Notes: generated by a model not told the origin, from the letters alone. Positions 24,300-36,784 are shown, counted from the first letter of the stretch. The stretch is DNA of 64,000 bases from Stomorhina lunata (GCA_933228675.1 OW121740.1:78508137-78572136); one strand, 5' to 3'. Numbers and translations: made by a program.

Positions 24300-24317
24300 A
24301 TCCCACTTCTGACACCA
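24300..24317 (-). other. Primer binding site for tRNA-Leu
   Basis: The minus strand reads TGGTGTCAGAAGTGGGAT two bases after the 5' LTR. It is the complement of the 3' end of animal tRNA-Leu (...ATCCCACTTCTGACACCA). It fixes the orientation of the element. Confidence 0.85.
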
Positions 24318-24319
24318 GT

Positions 24320-24913
24320 TGGTACGTTTTTCCCTTAAAAACGTGGAAGGAATTCTTTTTGCAAACAACCGTAATCAAATTAAAACCCTTTATGTAGTTT
24401 TACAAAGTAATACTTTTATTAACTTTAGAGTTAATCACTTAAAACACACTTTCACAAAAACTGTAAACAAACTTCACAAAACTGCTTTACAAATATTCTT
24501 AGTCACACTGTTCTCTTACACGCGTTTCAAATAAAACTGTTCCCACAATACTCGTCCATCTGCCTTATATAGTAGAGAAGAGAGTTTCTAGCATTTTCTG
24601 CAGACGTAAACAAAGAGTTGATTACACTAATGTTGCTTACGAATGTTCATGTATGTTCCACTACATTCTCACATGATCAAGAACACTCTCGCACATACGT
24701 TGTACAAATAGATTATCTGAAGTTAAGAGAGAATGTAAATAAAAGGGAAACATGTTTCTATACTTTTTACTGTACATAAGAGAGACATGTTGCTCTGCTT
24801 ATTGACATAACCAGAATAACAACAACACTAACAGAAACATCTACAAAGCGAGGGGAAGAATTATAAGCAGAGAACTTTGCACAATGGGACGGATAAGTTT
24901 AAAATTCATCATA
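24320..24913 (-). repeat. 5' LTR of the Ty3/gypsy element
   Basis: Begins TGGTACGTTTTTCCC on the plus strand and ends ATTCATCATA where the other copy has ATTCGTCACA, so its outer terminus is mutated. TTATATAG and CTATTTGTACAAC stretches could be promoter remnants. No intact promoter is claimed. Confidence 0.9.
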
Positions 24914-25504
24914 ATTTATTACCTTTACATATAAGTTATGTCGGTATGTTATCTGGAAGCTCATCAAACTTGATTTCAGCATACCGAAATATGTGTTAAA
25001 TAAGTGACTTTTGAACATTATGATGGCCTTTATTCATATCTTACGTAAGTGTTGTTGCCAAAAGTCTAATCTAAATAGGTCCGCTAAATATTATCAATTA
25101 AGCACCCATTTAATCGGTCCTCTAATTTTAAAGATATATGCAGTTAAATACGACCTCTCTCAAGGTGTGAAATGTTACAATGTTGTGTTATTTCTGAAAT
25201 GGTTTGTTTTTCAATCTACCTCCAAAATTTAGACCCAATATAAAACAAGGTTATTCACAAAATAAAGTATTATTCATATATCGCCTAAAAATTAATTGTA
25301 TGAGGACACACATTTAAAAGCCGTGTTAATTATCGAGATTTTAAACTTTTTCAGATTAGAAAATCAATAAACACCTAAATCAGTCTTCAGAAACATACAT
25401 ACTTGTAATTGACTAAAAACTTTTTCCAGTCTGTACTTTACTTTTGTAAAACCATTGGTGAAGGGTATTTAAGGTTCGGCATAGCCGAACATAGCACTCT
25501 TACT

Positions 25505-26313
25505 TGTTTAATTATAATTTTTGATTTTTATAAAGAAATACTTTCTTAAACACTCTTCTATAACATTAAACAGCACCAAAAATGTTGGCGGTAATAAACA
25601 AAAATTTATTTCTTTATTAATAACAGCTGATTGAAATTGCGGACTTTAAACGTCAACAGAAATCGTTAAAGTGTTACGGTCTTATGCTAAAAAAAATCTT
25701 AAATATTGCTTAAAGAACACGTTAGTTACCAAATACTTAAAGGTGTACAAACGATTGTTAAAAAATAGTATCCAAATACAGTTCTTTAACTAATGAATAC
25801 GTCAAGTCAATTTTATATGTTAACATCGTCATTCTCTCTTGTCTCTTTATAGTTAAATATACAAAACAAAGAATTAATTAATCATTGTTTCCTCCGGGTA
25901 GTCGAATTTCTAAATAATGTTTTGTATGTTTTTAATATAAAATAACATTTTTCTTCTTTTCTTACTGTAAAATTATGTTTATGTTATATAAAAGCATAAA
26001 CTAAACACATTTATAATACAGTAAAATAATAAATAGACAATTTTTTATTAAGGGTTAAAACCGATTATTTAAAAATCGAGTACTTTTAACTCATGTTGAA
26101 TATATATACATCACTATAATGTTTTTTGTAAATTTCATTGACCGATGTCTGTTTTTTGTTGAAAACACGAATTTTTTGTTAAAAATTAGAATTTGTATTA
26201 TCAATTTCTTTGAAAAGTTTGGTTTCAGTATGAAATATGTAAAATAGAGTATGAAATATCATGGAAATTATATTTCATAAATTCCCCACCCCCGAAACCT
26301 TTTATATGATAAA
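25505..26313. other. AT-rich spacer between repeats
   Basis: No gene or element end identified. There is loose similarity to the stretch after the next INE-1-like copy (28860-29110), which may indicate an old duplication or merely similar composition. Confidence 0.3.
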
Positions 26314-28851
26314 CAAGTAAAAGTGGTATATTCGGCTTTACCGAATCTTGGATACCCTTCACCAATGGTGTTGCAAAAGTACTTAATGTAATTCCAAGCA
26401 AAATTTGGTTATACTAGTATTATATGCAAAGAGTCTTTAAAATTAAGAGTTGGAAAAAGAAAAGCTTTTGGATGGCATCATCATCTAGAATAGTTATGCA
26501 CCCAAAGGTTAGGTTGGGCAGGTGGCTGATGTCTAGGGAAGCTTCACTTGGGTTCTAAAGTGGTCCCTTTGTGAAAGATAATGATTACTAGACTACAAGT
26601 AGAGAATGCATATTTAAGCCAGCCAGTAGCTTCGAAATAAAATAGACACATATTTTACGAACATTTAATAAAGTTCGATGGACCAGATAAACCATGCAGA
26701 AAAGATGCTTCAAAATGTAGATGCCCTTACATTTGCAATAGCACATCGATTTGATGAAGTTTAAGTATTCTGGCATGCAACCCAAAAACACAGTGCCCAG
26801 TGAGGATTGTGCACTTTAATTCGTACGAATTATCCAACTAGTAAAAGTTCTTGATTAGTTATGTAAAACTCTGAAGTTAGCGGACTGATTTAGGTCAAAG
26901 CTTTAACAATGATAAGCCTTAAAATTATAGGGTATACACTCTTAGTTTTAGATACATACGTGAAATATATAGCTTTTGAATGGATGGATATCAGCCTTGT
27001 CGGAAAAGTTATTAAAGATTTACTTATTAATCTGAAGTTAGTTAATTAATTAAAATGAACACTTCATCAATAATATTTGGGATGTATTGTTCTTTCGATC
27101 TGTCCGATAAATGTTTGGAAAGTTTTGCTCTAGTTCCTTGTGCAATTTTAATGTGATTTAATTTATCAGCAATAAATCGATTCCCGGTCGGGGTTATATG
27201 GGAGATTTCACTGAATGTGAATTTCAATATCGAACTTTTCAAGAGATCAGAAATACTTTTGTCAAATGTTGTCCCTCTAGAAAGTTTATTTTAGGCGCTA
27301 TCGCCCTGAATATCAATATTGTACAACGTCTTTATACTAAATGTCATCATCGTATCTTAGTCGAAGTTATACGGGATCAATTGTCAAACGTGAGCGGATT
27401 TCTCCCAATTACAATTAAAAAATTTAAATTTTCGTTGATATGTGAGATACTTACATACATATGTAGGTTTTGAACGGATATCATGTAGTTAGCTGTATTT
27501 TTGTACTTCCTAGGAAGATTACCTATAATTTGATATATAATACATTCTCAAATGTTATCATAATGTTCAAAAGTCAGACACAAAATTAAGATTAATGCAG
27601 AGTGTCTGTCTGCTAAAATCAGATTTGTGGAGCTCCAGGATTTTACACAAAATTTTAGGATATTGTCCCACCCTGAATTTTATCATTGTCGATCAAAACA
27701 CCATCGCTTAAACGCTAAATTATATCTACCACAAATTACCGAATGCATCAGGATTTAGGTAATCCCCTGTGAAGGACGCTATTAAATTTCAACAAAATAA
27801 ACACCTGAGATATCGACAAAACAGGAGCTCCAAAAACTTGACTACAACAGAAAAAATTACAGACAGGTAGACGGACGGACAAATAAACAGACGGACGGAC
27901 AGACAAAAAAACAGACGGACGGAGGTCGCGAAATCGATTCTCCTGCCGATTCTGAGTTGATCGGTACAATTTGAATGGTATTCGAAATCAGATTTGTGGA
28001 GTATAGATTTTAGAAAATCCTCACACAAAGAACGATGTCGAATTTCATCACAATCGGTCCATAAACACCTGAGATATCGCTGAAACAATACTTACAAAAT
28101 GTAAACAAAATTTCTTAGACACGTACTTTGGGCAATTTGCTGTACATCAAATGTAGTGTTATTGCGATATCTCAATTGTTTATGGACCGCTTTTGATAAA
28201 ATTTAATAACGTGCTTGGCGGGGGAATTTCCTAAAATCTGATATAAAATTTATGTAGGTCCGTGCTAAAGGAGGATGGTTTTTCCTATTTCTGCATTTCA
28301 TTTTTTCAACAAACATTCTCTAATGCGAACTTTGGGCAATTTGAGATACATCAAATTCAGTGTTTTGGCGATATCTCAGTTGTTTATGGACCGATTTTGA
28401 TAAAATTTTACAGAGTGCTTTGGGAAACTATTTCCTGTACACCAGAAGTATCTTGTTATTTAAAAGTGTGTTTTAATCAAAAATTTTAAAATTTTCGTCT
28501 AATTTTTGGTATTTTTTCGATATTTTCGGTGTTTATAAACCGATTTTAATGAAATTTAATAGCGTTCATTGCGGGAGAATTTCCTAAAATCTTATATATA
28601 ATTTATGTAAGTCCATCCTCCAGGGGCTTCAGAAACTTGATTTCAACAGACAGACAGACAGACGGACGGACAGACAGACAGACGGACATCGCTTAATCGA
28701 TTCTCCTCCCGATCTGAGTCGATCGGTATAATTTTTATGGGGTCTACGATCACTAATAAAAAAATTACAAACGGAATCACAAACTTATAATACCCTTTCA
28801 CCTATTGGTGAAGGGTATAACCCTTTCACCTATTGGTGAAGGGTATAAAAA
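26314..28851 (-). mobile_element. INE-1/DINE-1-like element, full-length type, 2.5 kb
   Basis: Read on the minus strand it runs from TTTTTATACCCTTCACCAATAGGTG to CACTTTTACTTGTTT. In order: start hairpin (here duplicated, two CCCTTTCACCTATTGGTGAA blocks at 28800-28845), a GATCGACTC block, GTCTGTCCGTC microsatellites (27870-27920 and 28645-28685), repeated GATATCTCAGTTGTTTATGG modules, a unique-looking middle (26400-27750), and the TTCGG-TTTA-CCGAA end hairpin. This is the architecture of INE-1/DINE-1, thought to be non-autonomous derivatives of Helentrons. Superfamily placement is inference. The antisense 67-codon frame at 26588-26791 recurs in other copies and is probably fortuitous. Confidence 0.75.
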
Positions 28852-29186
28852 TAGCAAATTAGAAAAAATATGATAACTAAATTTAGCAAAAATATTATTT
28901 TTTATTAGATAAGTCTGAAAACTTAAATATTTTCTTTAAAAGTTTTCACAAAATATTATTTGTCAAAACAGTAAAATATTTAACGTAGCTTTAAATTATG
29001 TAGACAGCTACTTTAAATTATTTTAGGATAATACTTTAAGGAATTTTGCTAAACTTTAGTGTACCAATCGTTGTTAAATTTTTTTGCATAAGACCTTTAG
29101 TGAATAGCAGTGTGATTAATTTAGTTGTTAAATAATTTTAAAGAAACAATTGCAGTTAAATAGAAGCAATATAGTCAGAAGAATAC

Positions 29187-30020
29187 ATGCCAGACGATTG
29201 GAATCGTAGTGTCTTTTGTCGTGTGCACAAAAAAGGAGATAAAACTGTATGTGCAAATTATAGAGGGATAAGCCTCCTCTCAATTGCATATAAGTTTCTA
29301 TGTACTGTGCGAAAGGCTTAATCCCAAAGGTATCAATGTGGATTTAGACCAGGTAAATCAACCTCTGACCAGATCTCTACGTTTTCTCTACGCGTTTTCC
29401 GATGACATTGATATTATGGGACGCACTTGTCCAGTATCGAGAAGAAATCAAACAAAATGGGTCTAGCTGTAAATGAATCAAAAACAAAACTCATGGTTTC
29501 TTCAGGCAGACAGACCACTAGAATTGGATCACATGTGTCCGTTGAAAACTATAGCTTCGAAGTTGTTAAAGAATTTGTATACCTTGGTACCGCTGTGAAC
29601 ATTAACAACGATATAAGCTTTGAAATTAAACGTAGAATAATATAAGCTAAGAAATAAAGTCCTCTCCGTAAGAACTAAAATTACGCTTTATAAAACGCTT
29701 ATACTACCCGTGTTATTGTATGGCGCTGAATCATGGGTAATTGCACAGGCAGATAAAGCTATCCTTGGAGTGTTTGAGAGGAAAATCCTACGAAAAATCT
29801 TCGGACCCGTCTGCGTCAACAATGAGTATCTACATCGAATAATCATCTCTGACATAGACATAGTAAAACGCATTAAGCAACAGCGGCTGCGTTGGCTAGG
29901 ACATGTTGTGCGAATGGATGAAAATAGTCCGGCAAGAAAAGTCTTTGATAATGATCCTGAGGGAACTCGTAGAAAAGGGAGCCCAAAACTTGTTGCGGAC
30001 CCCTTTCGGACTTTGCCAAA
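29187..30020 (+). pseudogene. RTE/BovB-like LINE reverse transcriptase fragment
   Basis: Starts inside the reverse transcriptase: FCRVHKKGDKTVCANYRGISLLSIAYK, then CGFRPGKSTSDQI. The active-site YADD region is replaced by DDIDIMGRT after a deletion. There follow SSIEKKSNKMGLAVNESKTKLMVSS, EFVYLGTAVNINNDISFEIKRR, LLYGAESWVI, FERKILRKIFGPV and LRWLGHVVRMDENSPARKVF. This order is that of RTE/BovB-type pol proteins, often labelled craniofacial development protein 2-like. Stops and frame changes occur near 29320, 29400 and 29640. Similarity fades after about 30020. A smaller copy is at 12690-13138. Confidence 0.75.
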
Positions 30021-30149
30021 ATTTACCAAAAAAAAAACTCGTGGGAGGGCCTTAAGGAAACCGCTTTTCATTATTTTAAAAACCATAAATGGCGAGCATC
30101 CTAACACCTCATGAAGTAATATGAATAGGAACAATATGTTAACTGCGTT

Positions 30150-31000
30150 TATATAAAAGGTACCGAATTCAATTGGTACTAAGTACCAAATATAACTTTT
30201 TACAAATTTGGGGATAAAAGGGGAAAAATTGGTGATGTTATAACTTTTTAATAAATTAACGTTTTTGTGTCTATATGTCCCTTATTGAATAGAAAACTAT
30301 GCATTTAACCATGTTATGCTCATGCAATGATCTTTATCTTTTACGTCGAAGGTTTTTAAGTTGGTATCACTATCCGATAGGTGGCGCCAATGAAAGCTAC
30401 TCAAAATGAATTTAATCGTAAACTGTGCATTTGTATCTTTAGCAAAATTGTATATGATCCTTAGCGAAGTTGTATATGATCTTAAACGAAGTTGTTTCAA
30501 ATGAGCCGGCGAAGGTTTTTTAATTGGTATGAACAATTTTCAACAGGTGGCGCCACTGAAAAATACTCAAATTGAATTAAATCGTAAACTGTGCATTTGA
30601 TCATGCTATGATCTTTAGCAAAGTTGTTACGCATGAGACGACGAAGGTTTCTTAGTTGGTATGAACAATTTTTAATAGGTGGCGTCACTGAAAATACTCA
30701 AAATTAATTAAATCGTAAACTGTGCATTTTATCAGGCTATGATCTTCAGCGCATGAGTCGATGGAGGTTTCTATATCGGTATGACCAATTTCCAAAATTA
30801 TTCATATTAAACTATGCATTTGATCATATGTTGATTGGATACGATTCAAAATTAATTGGATATTTGTGTACCGTATTTTCTCTAAATTTATTTTAATTGG
30901 TTAGTACTTTATAAAATAAAATATATAAAATCTTTAAAATTCGCCTCGAAATGCTTATCATAAAGCTCCGAGCAAGGCTCGGTCACTTAGGTACTAATAA
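30150..31000. repeat. Tandem-repeat element with terminal hairpin, related to 3434-8400
   Basis: The left part (GGTACTAAGTACC, GGGGATAAAAGGGGAAAAATTGG) resembles the array units at 7530-7560. It is followed by three to four units of 125-160 bp marked by GTAAACTGTGCATTT (30418, 30584, 30715) and GTTGGTATGAACAATTTT-AGGTGGCGCCACTGAAA. The right end has the hairpin CCGAGC-AAG-GCTCGG (30968-30982) followed by TCACTTAGGTACTA. I suspect a rolling-circle or similarly terminated non-autonomous element, without proof. Confidence 0.5.
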
Positions 31001-31572
31001 TTATATTTATATTAAATTATAGATAATTGTAATATGATTGCATATATTGGTACTAATTCTGCCTACTAAATTTACAGACATTAAAGATTAACCATGTGCT
31101 TTTAATATAACATATACACGTAATTTAAAATGTTGTGATATTTGTTAGTTGCCCGATATGAAGTCAAGACACCGAAATCAGGATACAAAATTTTGAACAA
31201 TATAGAACTTTTGCGTTTAACTTTTAAATGTATTTTAGGTCTAATTTATATAAGTTTAACATATAAAAATATAGGCAAGATTTCCGTGATTAACACAAAA
31301 AACAACTTAATAAAATTGAAAAAATTTATTTTGAAAATACCCTTTCAAAATCTATATACAAATATCAATCAATTAAAGAGTCTAAGTATACCCTAAGAAC
31401 AAAAGGCTAGCCAAATTGAAAGAACAATACTTTCCAAATATTATTTCTGAAGTATTTATCTTATATTTATGAAGTTGGGCCAACATTAGTTACTAATCTA
31501 ATGCATATATTGATCGACTGAAGAATAACTACCAAATGTTATTGCCATAAGTCTAACATAAACTACTTCTTG
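31001..31572. other. AT-rich spacer, nothing recognised
   Basis: A weak 84-codon forward frame at 31142-31396 is lysine, isoleucine and asparagine rich, with no recognisable domain. It is not called a gene. Confidence 0.3.
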
Positions 31573-32232
31573 TTTTTTATACCCTTCACCACCATAGGTG
31601 GTCATCATCACTCTACAGGTCGTAACTTTAAAGATAATTTGATGAAATTTGGCACAGGTTATTATTTTGGTCCAAGGTCCCTATACTTTTTGAGGGAAAT
31701 CGGATTACTATTTCGGGTACCTCCCATAGGGATGCCTTCCCGGAATAGAGTTTTTGGTTATTTATAGCCACAAATTTAGTTGTATTTTAATAATATTCAG
31801 CTTAAATATTGCATATCATAACCTTAATTAGTGCTCCTAATTTTGTAGAAATCGGCCCATATTTGACCATACCCCCCATACAAGACACATTCCCAAAAGA
31901 CGTTTATATTCACATAAAAGCACAAAAACGTTAATAACTCTAAAAATAAATGCATTTGATTACTTAAACTTTGTACAGATAAATATTTTATAAATATGAA
32001 ACAATAATCAAAATTTGGTAACAATCGGTCCACAATTGACCCTAGCTCCCATATCAGGCCCTTAGCCGGAAATGACATAAATCTCGAAATTTTGAAAAAA
32101 TAGCACATAGTATATGTATGCATGTCTCTAAGACTTAAGGAAAACTTGTTTAATTGTTGGTCCATATTTGGCCTTAGTAGTGAAGGGTATTATATAGTCG
32201 GGCTTGACCGACTTTAGCTTTTCTTACTTGTT
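31573..32232 (+). mobile_element. INE-1-like element, short subfamily, complete (0.66 kb)
   Basis: Begins TTTTTTATACCCTTCACCAC-CATAGGTGG and ends GTCGGGCTTGACCGAC-TTTAGCTTTTCTTACTTGTTT. Both the start hairpin and the end hairpin are present. The body has the TTTGATGAAATTTGGCACAG and ATTTGACCATA...CCCATA modules and lacks the GTCTGTCC microsatellite. The palindrome at 55254-56200 belongs to the same subfamily. Confidence 0.75.
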
Positions 32233-32654
32233 TATTATTTAATATGTTTTACATTTGCACCGAAAGAGCAATACCCCAGAAACATCTCGTTAAAGCAACC
32301 ATTTTAATCGGTCCCCTTACTTTTAAGACATATGACTTTAAATTTCTGAAATTGTTTGTATTACAATCTACCTTCAGAATTCTTTAGATCCATTATAAAT
32401 TAAGGTAAAACACAAATTAATTATTAAAGTATTATGTATTTATCGGCCCAAAACTTACAATATGTGTTAATTACTGAGATTTGAAATCAATATATATTAT
32501 TTCTGTAGGACTTAATCGGTATTCAGAAACATAAATACTTGTAATTGATAGGTTACAATTAAAAAAAAAACATTGCCGCTATTTGTTTCCACACTGTTTT
32601 AAATTCTTGCTCAAAAATCGATTAACAAAATATTACTTTTGCATAGATACTCCT

Positions 32655-33250
32655 TTTTTACCCTTCATCAATATCAGTTTGTAATTTTTATTCGTCTTAG
32701 ACCCCATAAAAATTATACCGATCGACTCAGAATCGCGAGGAGAGTCTATTTAAAAGAGAGTCTGTCTGTTAAAATCAAGTTTGTGGAGCACCTGGTGGGT
32801 GTACCCAGATGAATTATACACCAGATTTTAGGTGTATACGCAGCACGCTATTTAATTTCATTAAAATCGGTGAAAATGGTCGTAATCGTAAATACCCGAA
32901 ATATCGCTAAAATACTAAACTTCGATGACGAATTTAAATTTTTTTTTTTTTAAATACAGTTTTAAAAAAAAATTTATAATTCCCATCGAATTTTGAATTT
33001 TGGCGATATCTCTGGTGTTTATAGACCAATTTTGATAAAATTTAATAGCATGTTGCGTTGGAGTATTTTCTAAAATCTGATATACCTTAAATACCCTTCA
33101 CTAATGGTGTTACAAAAGTAAAGTACAGAAATAAAAGAGTTTTTGGTCAATTACAAGTATGTATGTTTCTGAGTCCTACAAAAATACTAATATATGTATA
33201 TTGATTTTTTGATTTGAGAAAGGTTCAAATCTCGATAATTAACACTATAG
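32655..33250. repeat. INE-1-like fragments, 5' part then an inverted 3' part
   Basis: 32655-33080 carries the GTTTGTAATTTTTATTCG, CCGATCGACTC and GATATCGC modules in plus orientation. From 33088, ATACCCTTCACTAATGGTG and GTAAAGTACAGA...GGTCAATTACAAG read in minus orientation. The outer CTTGTTT end is missing. Confidence 0.55.
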
Positions 33251-33740
33251 TATTCGAAATGATATTAGGCACTGTATGAAAATTATTTTCTGTGTAAGTC
33301 GTGGAGAGCTAATCTACATTTGGATATGAAAAACTTATACATATATTATGTTTATGGGACCTACAATACATTTAAAGTTGGGCACAAAAGTTCTGGATTA
33401 ATAAAAATTTTGTATATTGATTTTGGTGATTTGACTATATCTCGAACAATTAATAAATATAAAAATATTTTAAAATATGTAAATATTTTCTTATAGGGAA
33501 AGTACATGGTTAATCCTTAATGTCTACGAATTTAGGTAAGTCTTGCTACAATAATATCTCAAAGGTATTGTTCTATAAATATATATAATTATAGGTTTTA
33601 TTAGATTTGTACATATATGTACAAAATATAGGTTTTTAACGGATACCATGGCTTCAAGTGGTCCGACTTTTCAGAATTGTAATGAGATAGATATTTTCAT
33701 AATTACTAGAAAATTTACCTATAGTTATTATAAGTCATAT
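33251..33740. other. AT-rich spacer, nothing recognised
   Basis: No frame or repeat that I can support. Confidence 0.3.
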
Positions 33741-33749
33741 TAAGTTATT

Positions 33750-33988
33750 CGGGCATGTTCTGCAAATCACTTCCACATGATTTTGAAATCACATGAAATT
33801 CAAAAAGGCTGTAATTTCTATAATTGTTAAAATTTTCAGAGCATTTATCAATAACCTTCTAGACCTTCTTCATCTTAAGTGCACTGAGTTATAAAAGTGT
33901 CAAAATAATTTATGAACAATGAATAATTCGACTTAGAAAATTTATGTGATTTCAAAATCATGTGGAAGTGATTTGCAGAACATGCCCG
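33750..33988. mobile_element. 239-bp MITE with ~45-bp terminal inverted repeats
   Basis: Ends CGGGCATGTTCTGCAAATCA (33750) and its complement ending at 33988 match over about 45 bases, apart from small differences. The flanks read TTATT and ATTATT, so a short AT-rich target duplication is possible. No superfamily can be assigned safely. There is no coding content. Confidence 0.75.
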
Positions 33989-33989
33989 A

Positions 33990-35020
33990 TTATTGACGGT
34001 TTTTGGTTAATTTTATGTGTTTAAATTAGATAAATATATTTCAAAAACTTAAATATAAGTACATGCATATACTGAAATCCTTTTTAATTAATAGGGAAAT
34101 ATTTATATGTCAAGGTAAAAATAGTTGTCTAACTTTATTACAATCATCGGAGTCTTGTGATGAGTTTTAGTCATATACACGCGAGTTATAAGTCTATTGA
34201 AATAAAATTTCGATTTTATTTATTTTTGAGTTATTTTTTTGTTATTTCCAAGTTCTTCTTTTAAAAAAAGAAATCTGTTGTTTGAATGGAATCTTAAGAC
34301 TAATAAATATAAAAATTGGTTTCTTATGGCCACGTTCCATAACACAAGCAAGTTCTTGACGATTGAGTTAATTCTCGACGATTTCGTAAGGAATTGAGGT
34401 TCTATAAGGTACTCGTCTAGCTTACGTTGTGCTTTTTCTATTTTCAAATTGTTTGGTTGCCAATATATCTCAATACGAAAGCTTTTCTATTTTTTCAAAC
34501 AGAATTTTTTATTCTAAGCGAAAAAGGAAACCCTTTATTCCGTTTGTCAAAAAAATACTCAAAATATAACAATATTATTTTTTTTTTCGTAGTTCTTATA
34601 AAAATTTTGGTAAATTTCGGTTAAAAGACAAATTATTTAATTAATTAGGATTTCTTAGCTAAAATTAATTTAAAAGCAGCTGTTAATGACTTGCAAAGCG
34701 ATTAATCTATGAGCCAAAATAAGGTAACCTTTTCACTCAGTGCAATACCAACCAATTATTGTAGAGTTTTTTTAGGTTTACCTTATCCACCAAAAGCAGC
34801 CAAAAAGAAAAATTGTCTCCGCCAAAACGAAAATATTCTTCGATCTCTTGAGCGTTTCGACACCACTTTATTTTAGCATTAAGTGCCATGAACTGATGGT
34901 TAATGTTTGGAAGCAGTTCTTCCTCACAAGGTTTTATGGCGAAGTCAATAAAAATAGGATGTGATGCTAAACTTTCCCATAATACAATGTCTACATTTTC
35001 TAGTTATGTTCCAGTACAGA
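33990..35020. other. AT-rich spacer, nothing recognised
   Basis: Small overlapping frames on both strands (34220-34624) show no domain. At 34740-34990 the base composition is more balanced, but no protein is recognised. Confidence 0.3.
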
Positions 35021-35641
35021 TCAAGTTCAGTTCTAGTTCAGTTTTAGTTCAGTTCTAGTTCAGTTCTAGTTCAGTTCTAGTTCAGTTCTAGTTCAGTTCT
35101 AGTTCAGTTCTAGTTCAGTTCTAGTTCAGTTCTATTTCAGTTCTAGTTCAGTTCTAGTTCAGTTCTAGTTCAGTTCTAGTTCAGTTCTAGTTCAGTTCTA
35201 GTTCAGTTCTAGTTCAGTTCTAGTTCAGTTTTAGTTCAGTTTTAGTTCAGTTCTAGTTCAGTTCTAGTTCAGTTCTAGTTCAGTTCTAGTTCAGTTCTAG
35301 TTCAGTTCTAGTTCAGTTCTAGTTCAGTTCTAGTTCAGTTCTAGTTCAGTTCTAGTTCAGTTCTAGTTCAGTTCTAGTTCTAGTTCAGTTCTAGTTCAGT
35401 TCTAGTTCAGTTCTAGTTCAGTTCTAGTTTAGTTCTAGTTCAGTTCTAGTTCAGTTCTAGTTCAGTTCTAGTTCAGTTTTAGTTCAGTTCTAGTTCAGTT
35501 CTAGTTCAGTTCTAGTTCAGTTCTAGTTCAGTTCTAGTTCAGTTCTAGTTCAGTTCTAGTTCAGTTCTAGTTCAGTTCTAGTTCAGTTCTAGTTCAAATC
35601 TAGTTCAGTTCTAGTTCAGTTCTAGTTCAGTTGTGGTCAGT
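35021..35641. repeat. 11-bp minisatellite, about 56 units
   Basis: Near-perfect head-to-tail copies of TTCAGTTCTAG. Rare variants are C-to-T (TTTTAG), one CAGTTCTATTTC and one shortened unit near 35375 (CTAGTTCTAGTTC). High homogeneity suggests recent expansion. It lies in otherwise unremarkable spacer DNA. Confidence 0.95.
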
Positions 35642-36780
35642 TAAATAACAGCTATTTAAGTTATATGTTATTCTAAAAGACACTATTCAAGTTTATAAAA
35701 TAAAGATCAAAATTTCTAATTTATTTATTAAAATACTTATTTATCAATAAAGAATCTTTTTTTCGCAAAAAAAGTTGTAAATATTTGTAAAAATTTTGAG
35801 TCAGAAAACAAAATTCTATACCAAGGAATAATTTTTGTTCTATACGATAGATTTTTTCTTATCGTGTACCTTTGACATAACAGACGAGTAAAATTGTCCT
35901 ACAGAACGGCAAAAATTATACAAAGCTTTCAGTTCTTACGTTTTAACTCAATCAGAAATGACATACGCTTTACAAAACCCAAAACAAAATGTTTTTACTC
36001 ATAGGACGTAAATTTCTGAGTAAAACGTTTTACAGAACGTGGCCATTAATTTAAACTTAAAAAATATAAAATTAAAGTGAGCAATGCAAACACAAATGCT
36101 TACGTTGCTGTCTGGCAAAATGTGGAAACGAATAATAACATATAATTTTAATTTAAGAACATGGTTCCCTACACTTGCCAGCCAATGCTACTGGTTTAGG
36201 GAATGGGTATGTAACTCGCGAGTTTTTTTCATTCTTCGTGTATTTTAACCACAACAAAATGTATATTTTTACTATCAATAAAGATATTTCTGCGTAATAT
36301 CAAGAAACTAGCCCGGACGTAGGTGAATTTCTGCATATTCTGAAATTTTTCTTATAAAAAAATACGCTAAAATATATAGGATGTTTAAAATAAAAATTTA
36401 ACTTAATAGAAAATGTAACTTAATAGATTTTAATTAAAAAAATACATTAAAAAATAGTACTTACCCTCATTATTAATATCCATTACAAACATTTTTAAAA
36501 TATTACACAATACTAATACAATTCGCTACTAAGTCACTAAATTCAAATTGAGTGTTTGAAAAAGTTGTATTAAGAATATGACTTCTGACCGATTTAACTC
36601 ATCTACTCTGAATTTGACAAACAACCTTTTCACTAAATTCTGGGTTTGGAAGTGTTATTTATGTTTTGCAAAAAAAAAACAAAAGAAATTGGAAATTATA
36701 ATATGAATTTTGTCCACCTAGCATGTTCTACGCAACACACTGTGCGATGATATAAAACTTTTTAAGAAATTATGGATCGA
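35642..36780. other. AT-rich spacer, nothing recognised
   Basis: No reading frame, repeat copy or element end identified. Confidence 0.3.
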
Positions 36781-36784
36781 CATT

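Larger units (their letters stand above)
20096..24913 (-). mobile_element. Ty3/gypsy LTR retrotransposon, mdg3/micropia-like, degenerate
   Basis: Order on the minus strand: 5' LTR (24320-24913), tRNA-Leu primer site, gag fused to reverse transcriptase, RNase H, integrase, polypurine tract, 3' LTR. No envelope gene follows integrase. Primer type and gene order suggest the mdg3/micropia group. It sits in the right arm of the large palindrome; the corresponding uninterrupted sequence in the left arm is at about 11270-11330. Target-site duplication is not clear. Confidence 0.9.
9224..25504. repeat. Large decayed palindrome of INE-1-like and Tc1-like arms
   Basis: The left arm starts ACAAGTAAGAGTG at 9224 and the right arm ends CACTCTTACTTGTTT at 25504. 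Paired landmarks: 10830-11340 with 24920-25400; 11848-12437 with 18980-19597; 12100 with 19330; the tip GTAATCCGAAATATAC at 18658 with its complement near 18955. When the MITE (9300-10812), hAT nest (12446-18606) and gypsy element (20096-24913) are removed, each arm is about 1.75-1.8 kb. The symmetry centre is at 18695-18935. The simplest reading is an inverted duplication of an INE-1-like 3' half plus half a Tc1-like element, later interrupted. Confidence 0.65.

Noticed and set aside
20040..24960. Target-site duplication of the gypsy element
   Set aside because: CATAT on the left has no match directly after the right LTR; the flank appears rearranged compared with the intact sequence at 11270-11330.
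35021..35641. Regular repeat resembling a CRISPR array
   Set aside because: An 11-bp unit without spacers in eukaryotic DNA is an ordinary minisatellite.
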